NCBI GenBank assembly: GCA_964464375.1
Contig: CAYXFU010000034.1
Location: 1 to 39,848 of the forward strand
From: CAIOZA01 sp964464375
GTDB lineage: Bacteria > Bacteroidota > Ignavibacteria > Kapaibacteriales > UBA2268
DNA length: 39,848 nt
Reading direction: 5' to 3'
A model generated the notes under the pieces. It did not search any database, was not told the DNA's origin, and saw nothing but the letters and a program-made list of their open reading frames with translations. The translations under genes were made by a program, and so were the position numbers. Shown here piece after piece: positions 17,894 through 23,640 of the stretch (position 1 is the stretch's first letter; each line of letters starts with the position of its first letter).

Positions 17894-18340
17894 TTATTTA
17901 ACGTAAACCGAATCTTTGCCAGACCAGATAGTTGAGTCATTTCTAATTACCTTTACAGTGCTCATATACCAACTGAAACCTGGACTTCTTGCGGGATAAG
18001 ATAATGCTACGGTACTACCAATTTCTGGATCTGTTTTTCCGGCATAAGTATCCAATATATAAATTGTCTGCTCCATCACTATATCATTATTTTTGGTAAT
18101 ATCAAATTGAATCTTGTCACTTTTCTTGAAGCCAGGTCCATAAATTAGTCTTTCCTGAAACATTTTTCCTCGCTCTAAGGTATCTCCTACTGCTGTAAAT
18201 GTCCAAGTTGAATCATTATATGTTCCCAAAACTATTTCGAATTTAGTTGTTAGTTGAATCTTATCCTTATTACTGTCATTAACATCGCTGCAGGAGCTGA
18301 GAGTGAGAATAAATAATGATAGAATAAATAAGTATTTCAT
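17894..18340 (-). CDS. Predicted lipoprotein, unknown function
   Basis: I place the start at 18340 (MKYLFILSLFILTLSSCSD), because this gives a clean lipoprotein signal with lipobox LSSC. A longer frame begins further upstream but adds a non-signal segment. The mature part (~130 residues) has several beta-strand-like stretches (FEIVLGTYNDSTWTFTAVGD) and no recognisable motif. It is convergent with the small lipoprotein gene ending at 17800. A short GTCAAG/CTTGAC hairpin lies between them at 17824-17842. Function unknown. Confidence 0.7.
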   Translation of the reverse strand: MKYLFILSLFILTLSSCSDVNDSNKDKIQLTTKFEIVLGTYNDSTWTFTAVGDTLERGKMFQERLIYGPGFKKSDKIQFDITKNNDIVMEQTIYILDTYAGKTDPEIGSTVALSYPARSPGFSWYMSTVKVIRNDSTIWSGKDSVYVK

Positions 18341-18499
18341 AATGTGCTTTCTATTAATAATGTATTGTTTCTGATGTAAATAACAATACATATTAGGAAA
18401 AGTTACACATAATATGAATTCTATTTAAGTTACAACGAGCGAATTTAATATTTTTCTTTGTTAAACGTGTTAATTAATAATTGATTAACAATTAATTCG

Positions 18500-18507
18500 T
18501 AAATTTG
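18500..18507 (+). promoter_or_regulatory. Candidate -7 element (TAAATTTG) for the HNH gene
   Basis: TAAATTTG matches TAnnTTTG. A TTG at 18481-18483 may serve as the -33 box (16 bp spacing). If real, transcription would begin near 18514, after the TTG that opens the reading frame. Confidence 0.4.
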
Positions 18508-19146
18508 GATGTATCAATAATTGTTATCTGTCTCTGCATTAAAAAACCAAATTTCCGGAAGGAGGGTTACGAGTTCAGTTTCACAGATAAGTTTCTAAGA
18601 GTCGAGGACAAAGCCATACATGAACATGAAAATGCCGGAGTTCTCGATGGGCGTGTACTAATATTAAATCAGGGCTATGAACCGGTAAGTATTTGCTCCG
18701 CCAAAAAAGCAATGCTTCTGTTAATTCTAACAAAGGCAGAGTTAGTCGCCAAACTTGACGGAAAGGTGATCCGATCGCCGCGCCAAGTGTTTCCCCATCC
18801 AAGTGTTATCCGAATACCAAAATATTATAAAGTGCCATTCAGGAGAGTAGAACTATCCCGTAAGAATATCATCAGACGTGACAACAACAAATGTCAGTAC
18901 TGTGGCGCAAAGGCACATTCACTCACAATAGATCATGTAATTCCAAAGTCTCGGGGAGGAACCGAAAGCTGGGAAAATTTAGTAGCAGCCTGCTTAAAAT
19001 GCAATAATCGAAAGGGGAATCAGACACCTGAAGAAGCGAGAATGCCTCTTTTGGTAATTCCAGGTAAACCAAGTCATTTAATGTTACTTAAACTTTTTAT
19101 GGGTACCATGGATATAAATTGGCGACCGTTCCTATTTATGGATTGA
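18505..19146 (+). CDS. HNH endonuclease family protein
   Basis: The core has the usual bacterial HNH layout. VLILNQGYEPVSICSAKKA opens the conserved region at about residue 50. A treble-clef motif follows: C130-Q-Y-C133, IDH with D143-H144, then the late Asn and CLKC zinc pair ending NNRKGN. Such 160-180 residue stand-alone HNH proteins are widespread, and their targets are mostly unknown. The frame opens with TTG at 18505, which overlaps a promoter-like element, and no ATG or GTG is in frame before the conserved block. The first ~45 residues may therefore not be translated. The true start is unresolved. Confidence 0.8.
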   Translation: MDVSIIVICLCIKKPNFRKEGYEFSFTDKFLRVEDKAIHEHENAGVLDGRVLILNQGYEPVSICSAKKAMLLLILTKAELVAKLDGKVIRSPRQVFPHPSVIRIPKYYKVPFRRVELSRKNIIRRDNNKCQYCGAKAHSLTIDHVIPKSRGGTESWENLVAACLKCNNRKGNQTPEEARMPLLVIPGKPSHLMLLKLFMGTMDINWRPFLFMD

Positions 19147-19234
19147 AGTAAAACTAATTAGCTAATTTATGCAAAAAATGAAAAATTGATCTGATTAACC
19201 GATAATATCACAAAAAAATTAATTCGGATTGATC

Positions 19235-19426
19235 ATGAAAAGTACATATAATTCAAGGACAGCAATAGTTCCGCCTCCCAGGAAGGAAGTCAAACCAGCT
19301 GAAATCAACCTGGAATTGAAAGAGAAACTGGACTGGGTGATGAAGACCAAAGGAGCCTTAGCCTCTAAGATTATAAATGAATGGGGTGAATCAGTTCCAC
19401 AAGAAACGGACAAAGAATATATTTAA
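19235..19426 (+). CDS. Small conserved-looking hypothetical protein
   Basis: This ORF of 63 residues starts at ATG 19235, six bases downstream of a TTG that would add two residues. It has a basic, proline-rich start (RTAIVPPPRKEVKP) and a predicted helix (NLELKEKLDWVMKTKGALASKIINEW). It ends 24 bp before a strong terminator, which supports it being a real transcription unit. The helix-turn-helix-like spacing is suggestive of a small DNA-binding or antitoxin protein, but that is a guess. No family recognised. Confidence 0.5.
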   Translation: MKSTYNSRTAIVPPPRKEVKPAEINLELKEKLDWVMKTKGALASKIINEWGESVPQETDKEYI

Positions 19427-19449
19427 ATTTAGACACTGTTCAAAAATAT

Positions 19450-19487
19450 AATTGGGGTTTGACTATTAATCAAACCCCAATTTTTTT
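19450..19487. terminator. Strong bidirectional terminator
   Basis: AATTGGGGTTTGA, a 7-nt loop, then TCAAACCCCAATT and a T-run (19481-19487). It is a perfect 13-bp stem. It lies between the small plus-strand ORF and the convergent aldolase gene, and the A-rich left side makes it usable by both. Confidence 0.9.
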
Positions 19488-19501
19488 AATAATACCAACA
19501 T

Positions 19502-20566
19502 TTATGCAATAGTAACTTCATCGCATAGATAAACATCCTGTATGGATTGGATCAGTTTGGCTCCTTCATCCATCGGACGTTGGAATGCCTTACGACCAAG
19601 GATCAATCCCATTCCACCAGCGCGTTTGTTGATGACCGCTGTAGCTGTGGCTTCTGCAAAGTCATTGCTTCCTGATGCGCCGCCACTGTTGATCAAACCG
19701 ATTTTCCCCATGTAGCAGTTTGCTACCTGATAGCGGGTTAGATCAATAGGATGATCACTGCTTAATTCGGTATAAACGCGGTTGTCAATCTTGCCATAGC
19801 TTGATGTACCCATGTTCAGTGATGTATATCCACCATTATTTTCGGGTAGTTTCTGTTTAATAATATCTGCCTGAATTGTTACACCCAAATGATTAGCCTG
19901 TCCTGTAAGGTCAGCAGAAACATGATAATCTTTATCTGATTTGAATGCTGAATTGCGAAGGTAGCACCAGAGAATTGTTGCCATACCTAGTTCATGTGCA
20001 TATCTGAAGGCTTCGGCAACTTCTACAATCTGACGTGTCGAATTATCTGAGCCGAAATATATAGTTGCTCCCACGGCGGCAGCACCCATATCATAGGCTT
20101 CATCGATTGTTCCGAACATAATCTGATCTGCCTGATTGGGAAATGTAAGAAGCTCATTATGATTAATCTTAACAATAAATGGTATCTTATGAGCATACTT
20201 GCGAGACATAAGACCAAGAACACCATAAGTTGATGCTACAGCATTGCAACCACCTTCAATTGCGAGCTTAATTATGTTTTCAGGATCAAAATACAGAGGA
20301 TTCTTAGCAAAACTTGCTCCGGCTGAATGTTCAATTCCCTGATCTACAGGCAGAATCGAGACATATCCTGTTCCTGCAAGTCTGCCGTGGTTGTACATCC
20401 ACTGAAGATTGCCGAGAGTTCTGTTGTTGCGGTCGGAATGAGCAAAAACTTTATCTACAAAATCTGATGAAGGAAGAGTGATACTTTCTTTTGGGATTTT
20501 TGGTGAATTAAATCCAAGCAGATGATCCGACTGGTCGCCAAGTAATTGCTGAATGTTACTGAACAT
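19502..20566 (-). CDS. fbaB: Class I fructose-bisphosphate aldolase (FbaB/DhnA type)
   Basis: This enzyme cleaves fructose 1,6-bisphosphate to glyceraldehyde 3-phosphate and DHAP (glycolysis, or the reverse in gluconeogenesis) through a lysine Schiff base, without metal. I use ATG 20566 (MFSNIQQLLGDQ, 354 residues), because the upstream 20 codons are AT-rich and atypical. The family signatures are present: ILPVDQGIEHSAGASFAKNP, KINHNELLTFPN, and LRNSAFK, then DLTGQANHLGVTIQADIIKQK. K237 in ADIIKQK is the expected Schiff-base lysine. SGGASG and GGMGLILGRKAFQRP form the phosphate site. Length matches E. coli FbaB (350). Confidence 0.95.
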   Translation of the reverse strand: MFSNIQQLLGDQSDHLLGFNSPKIPKESITLPSSDFVDKVFAHSDRNNRTLGNLQWMYNHGRLAGTGYVSILPVDQGIEHSAGASFAKNPLYFDPENIIKLAIEGGCNAVASTYGVLGLMSRKYAHKIPFIVKINHNELLTFPNQADQIMFGTIDEAYDMGAAAVGATIYFGSDNSTRQIVEVAEAFRYAHELGMATILWCYLRNSAFKSDKDYHVSADLTGQANHLGVTIQADIIKQKLPENNGGYTSLNMGTSSYGKIDNRVYTELSSDHPIDLTRYQVANCYMGKIGLINSGGASGSNDFAEATATAVINKRAGGMGLILGRKAFQRPMDEGAKLIQSIQDVYLCDEVTIA

Positions 20567-20623
20567 ATTTACTCCGTTACAAAAAAATAAATAATAATTA
20601 TTTATAGTAATTTTAATCAATAT

Positions 20624-20631
20624 CAAATTTA
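20624..20631 (-). promoter_or_regulatory. Candidate -7 element (TAAATTTG) for fbaB
   Basis: The minus strand reads TAAATTTG about 58 bp before the chosen fbaB start. This supports the downstream ATG at 20566, because the longer start at 20626 would overlap it. No clear -33 box. Confidence 0.35.
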
Positions 20632-20718
20632 ACGAAATTTCATTAAATTAGTATTAATATAATTTGTTATATTCAATCTTATTATTATTTTTTGTTGTTT
20701 TTATAAGAAAGTGCTTTT

Positions 20719-21636
20719 ATGAAGATGAGATTTGCTTTTATTGGGGTATTGTTATTTAGCTTTCTTTGCTCTGATGTTTACTCTCAGACACCTGAGAATA
20801 TAGACACAGTGAAGCATTGGAAAATCAATGGCACTGTTGGGGTAACTATGACTCAGATTGGATTTTATAACTGGGTTAAAGGTGGAGAGAATTCAGTAAC
20901 CGGCTCAGGATTGTTCAATGTCAATGCTAATTATAAAAAGGACAGATGGGTTTGGGAGAACTATCTTTTGCTCAACTTCGGTATGATGACCAATGATCAG
21001 GGAAGTATAAGGAAAACTGACGACAGAATAGATCTGAACTCGAAAATCGGATATCAGCAATGGAAGGAATTGAACTGGGCTTTTCTTGTTAACTTCAGGA
21101 CTCAGTTTGCTAAAGGTTATAACTACCCAAATGATTCTGTGATAGTCTCAAAAATAATGACGCCCGGATACCTAATTCTATCAATAGGAGCTGATTATTC
21201 ACCTGTGGATTATCTCTCTCTTTATTTTTCTCCATTCACAGGCAAATTCATTTATGTAACCGATACTTCTCTTGCGGACAAATGGGGAGTAAAAAGCGGA
21301 AATCATTTACAGCCAGATTTCGGTTGGTATTTTAAAGTTGTAATAAAGAAGGATGTTATGGAGAATGTGTCCTTATCCTCAAAGCTGGGTTTGTTCCAGA
21401 ATTACACAGATAAGAATGCAGGAAACAGAGCAAATATAGATATCGACTGGGAAGCAATCATGATTTTCAAAGTCAACTCGTTTCTTTCGGCTACTTTTTC
21501 TTGGCGGCTACTGTATGATCATGACATCAAAGTTCCTATCTATGAAAAGATTAATGATGTAAAAACAAAGATCGGCGAAGGACCAAGAACTCAGTTTATG
21601 GAACAGCTGGGGTTGGGGATCGTCTTGAATTTTTAA
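20719..21636 (+). CDS. DUF3078 outer-membrane beta-barrel protein
   Basis: This 305-residue protein has a signal peptide (KMRFAFIGVLLFSFLCSDVYSQ). Its body is typical of DUF3078: WKINGTVGVTMTQIGFYNW, then KGGENSVTGSGLFNVNANYK. Alternating aromatic/polar strands follow, and the C-terminal residue is phenylalanine (LGLGIVLNF), the usual outer-membrane barrel end. DUF3078 proteins are almost restricted to Bacteroidota/Ignavibacteriota relatives and have no established function. The gene is divergent from fbaB, and a Bro-N gene follows 8-23 bp downstream. Confidence 0.88.
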   Translation: MKMRFAFIGVLLFSFLCSDVYSQTPENIDTVKHWKINGTVGVTMTQIGFYNWVKGGENSVTGSGLFNVNANYKKDRWVWENYLLLNFGMMTNDQGSIRKTDDRIDLNSKIGYQQWKELNWAFLVNFRTQFAKGYNYPNDSVIVSKIMTPGYLILSIGADYSPVDYLSLYFSPFTGKFIYVTDTSLADKWGVKSGNHLQPDFGWYFKVVIKKDVMENVSLSSKLGLFQNYTDKNAGNRANIDIDWEAIMIFKVNSFLSATFSWRLLYDHDIKVPIYEKINDVKTKIGEGPRTQFMEQLGLGIVLNF

Positions 21637-21659
21637 AAATAAATGTGTTAAAAGAGCAA

Positions 21660-22511
21660 ATGAAAACAGATCTGGCAATTTTCGAGAAATTTAAAATCCG
21701 TCGTAAATACGATGAAGAAAAGGAAGTCTGGTACTTCTCTGTGGTAGATATTGTTGGAGCATTGACTGACCAAGGAGATCATCAGAAAGCAAGAAAGTAC
21801 TGGAATAAGTTAAGTGAACGACTTCAAAAAGAAGGAAGTCAATCGGTGACAAATTGTCACCGGTTGAAAATGATTGCTGAAGATGGTAAAATGAGGGAAA
21901 CAGATGTCGCCGATCCGGAAACCATATTAAGGATTGTTCAATCTGTTCCAAGTCCAAAGGCAGAACCAATTAAACAATGGCTTGCCAAAGTTGGTTATGA
22001 AAGAATCAAAGAAATTGCTGACCCTGAAATTTCACTTAATCGTGCCAGAGAAAACTGGCAAAGTCATGGAAGAAGTGACAAGTGGATTCAGCAGAGAATG
22101 CTCGGCCAGGAAACCCGCAATAAACTCACTGATTACTGGAAAGATCATGAAATTAAAGAAGGTGAAGAGTTTGCAATTTTGACTAATATCATACATCAAG
22201 AATGGTCTGGAGTTTCAGTAAAAGAACATAAAAGCATTAAAGGCTTGAAGACTCAGAATCTGAGAGATCACATGAGCGAAGCAGAGCTGATTTTCACGGC
22301 TTTAGCTGAGCTTTCAACCCGTCAAATAGCTGAGGCTGAAAAAGCAACCGGGTTAGAAGAAAATAAGACTGCAAGTATAATAGGTGGCAGAATTTCAAAA
22401 AGTGCACGTCTTGAATTAGAATCAAAAACCGGAAAATCAGTTGTTACAGGTGATAGCTTTTTACCTGATGAAAGCAAGAAAAGCTTACTTTCGCAAAAAA
22501 ATAGAAAATGA
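21660..22511 (+). CDS. Bro-N domain / DinD-like (DNA-damage-inducible protein D-like) protein
   Basis: The product has 283 residues from ATG 21660; a GTG at 21645 adds five codons. The N-terminal ~110 residues fit the Bro-N domain found in phage antirepressors: WYFSVVDIVGALTDQGDHQK, KARKYWNKL, RLKMIAEDGK, then VADPETILRIVQSVPSPKAE. The C-terminal half resembles E. coli DinD, with an EHKSIKGLKTQNLRDHMSEA, AELIFTALAELSTRQIAE pattern. DinD is LexA-regulated and inhibits RecA-DNA filaments. No LexA box is evident here. It sits at the border of an accessory region, next to a KilA-N remnant, which supports phage-like or mobile origin. Confidence 0.82.
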   Translation: MKTDLAIFEKFKIRRKYDEEKEVWYFSVVDIVGALTDQGDHQKARKYWNKLSERLQKEGSQSVTNCHRLKMIAEDGKMRETDVADPETILRIVQSVPSPKAEPIKQWLAKVGYERIKEIADPEISLNRARENWQSHGRSDKWIQQRMLGQETRNKLTDYWKDHEIKEGEEFAILTNIIHQEWSGVSVKEHKSIKGLKTQNLRDHMSEAELIFTALAELSTRQIAEAEKATGLEENKTASIIGGRISKSARLELESKTGKSVVTGDSFLPDESKKSLLSQKNRK

Positions 22512-22619
22512 CAATCATGATAACATCTTCACTAATTCTATTATTGCTGAGTCTATTTTCGTTAAAACCGAATTGTGCATTAGAACGTTATCTATTCATT
22601 GGAAAACACTGTTCAGTTG

Positions 22620-22735
22620 TGTCATTCCTGTGCATACAGGTACCGAAGATCTGCGTAGCGAATCTATTCCTTTCTTAGCGTAAAAAGATTCCTGCATTAG
22701 CTTCGCTGTTACTTCGTGATCGCTGGAATGACAGA
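22620..22735. repeat. Degenerate dispersed repeat (GTCATTCC...GGAATGAC type)
   Basis: GTCATTCCTG at about 22620 and GGAATGACAG at about 22723 form inverted ends. Between them are TTCCTGCATTAGC and repeated TTCG-containing palindromic bits. This looks like a decayed intergenic repeat. No coding sequence is supported in 22512-22790. Confidence 0.4.
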
Positions 22736-22790
22736 CTGAGTCTTGCATTGCAGCATTTACTGATAGTTTCTAATGAATCATTTGGGATTA

Positions 22791-22956
22791 TCAAATTGCA
22801 ATAAATTCGATCGTATTTCTATTTCTTAACCAATCAGAAATGAAAAAGTCTCCGTCTTTAGCTCTTAAGCATATCAGTTAAAGAAATAAAATCGTTATCT
22901 TTAGTTGATATGATTGATATTTCAGTCCCCTTCACAGAAATTGATTTTTTAGCCAT
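22791..22956 (-). pseudogene. Frameshifted KilA-N domain remnant
   Basis: From ATG 22956 the minus strand reads MAKKSISVKGTEISII, then STKDNDFISLTDMLKS, and hits TAA at 22858-22860. Dropping one base at that point restores DGDFFISDWLRNRNTIEFI, then a stop. The two pieces together are the N-terminal part of a KilA-N DNA-binding domain (conserved DFISLTDM and WLRNRNTIEFLG). The rest of the gene is missing. KilA-N proteins are phage or mobile-element regulators and often co-occur with Bro-N, the gene just next door. One frameshift plus 3' truncation makes it inactive. Confidence 0.75.
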
Positions 22957-22965
22957 TTTTATCTA

Positions 22966-23044
22966 CTACTTCTTCACAAATTTCGCATATCGATTCCCGA
23001 CTTTTACAAAATAGAAACTGGGAGGGAGGGAGGACTTGTAATAC
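22966..23044 (-). pseudogene. Orphan fragment of a T9SS sorting-domain tail
   Basis: Read on the minus strand from about 23018 to the TAG at 22966-22968, this gives SFYFVKVGNRYAKFVKK. It is almost the same as the true end of the PKD T9SS protein 675 bp away (VYFVKVGNRYAKFVKM). The upstream part of a sorting domain is missing and replaced by GC-rich repeat debris (GGAGGACTTGTAATAC at 23029-23044), which also resembles sequence beside the intact tail at 23622-23637. This is a duplicated, decayed 3' end. Confidence 0.7.
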
Positions 23045-23056
23045 ACTTTTAAATTT

Positions 23057-23542
23057 TCAATCTTCAGTATCGGATAATTCAATTATTTTTTTCTTCAAAA
23101 GTTCTATTACTAATTTCGGTTTTTCAAATACATCTTCATTCGAGAATCTAATGAAATTAAATCCTAAAATTTCCAGGAAACCTTGTCTAATTTCATCCTC
23201 TTCTATTAAATAGTTGTGGATACCACCATCTATTTCAATAATTAATTTTAAATCAGAATTATAAAAATCAACTATGAATCTATCTATTGGGTGTTGTCTA
23301 CGAAATTTATACCCGAGGATTTGTTCTTTTCTTATCATCTCCCACATTATCTTCTCAGCTGCTGTTTGTTCTGTACGCATCTCACGTACAAACGATTTAA
23401 GCTTGATCCAAAGCGGTAAAGGAGTTCGCCAATGATGAAATTCGTTTACTCTTTTTTCCTCTGCCTTACTCCCTCCCCGCTCGCGGGGAGGGCTGGGGTG
23501 GGGTTGCGATTTTGTTGTATTTTCATTAGTTTTATCTGGCAT
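23057..23542 (-). CDS. DUF559 (Vsr-like PD-(D/E)XK endonuclease fold) protein
   Basis: I use ATG 23542 (161 residues); the frame stays open to a TTG at 23566. The DUF559 core begins near WIKLKSFVREMRTEQTAAEK and runs through LGYKFRRQHPIDRFIVDFY, then LKLIIEIDGGIHN. The D of IVDFY and the E-x-D of IIEIDG are the probable metal ligands of this very-short-patch-repair-like nuclease fold. The activity of DUF559 proteins is unproven. The first ~25 codons (QPHPSPPRERGGSK) are a translation of GC-rich palindromic repeat copy B, so the repeat supplies or extends the N-terminus. Further copies of repeat DNA flank the gene. Confidence 0.85.
   Translation of the reverse strand: MPDKTNENTTKSQPHPSPPRERGGSKAEEKRVNEFHHWRTPLPLWIKLKSFVREMRTEQTAAEKIMWEMIRKEQILGYKFRRQHPIDRFIVDFYNSDLKLIIEIDGGIHNYLIEEDEIRQGFLEILGFNFIRFSNEDVFEKPKLVIELLKKKIIELSDTED
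23468..23505. repeat. GC-rich palindromic repeat, copy B (inside DUF559 5' coding region)
   Basis: The hairpin CCCTCCCCGC-TC-GCGGGGAGGG (23471-23492) is followed by CTGGGGTGGGGTT. It is identical to copy C at 26256-26294 across the whole unit. Its base composition stands out from the AT-rich surroundings. Confidence 0.92.
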
Positions 23543-23592
23543 TCCGATTGACTTACATTTATACAATTCATAGTTTTTAAATTAACATCCTA

Positions 23593-23627
23593 AACCCCAC
23601 CTAAATCCTCCCCGCAAGCGGGGAGGA
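23593..23627. repeat. GC-rich palindromic repeat, copy D (inverted, partly decayed)
   Basis: AACCCCACC and then the hairpin CCTCCCCGC-AA-GCGGGGAGG (23607-23626). This is the reverse orientation of copies A-C, with a short divergent linker. It lies between the DUF559 start and the stop of the PKD T9SS gene. Confidence 0.85.
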
Positions 23628-23640
23628 CTTTCAATACTTC

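Noticed and set aside
19235..19426. Calling the small ORF a toxin-antitoxin component
   Set aside because: There is no partner gene and no clear family match, so it is left as hypothetical.
22512..22683. Continuation of the open frame after the Bro-N gene as a real gene
   Set aside because: The frame overlaps the Bro-N 3' end in another frame and runs into a dispersed repeat, with no recognisable protein features.
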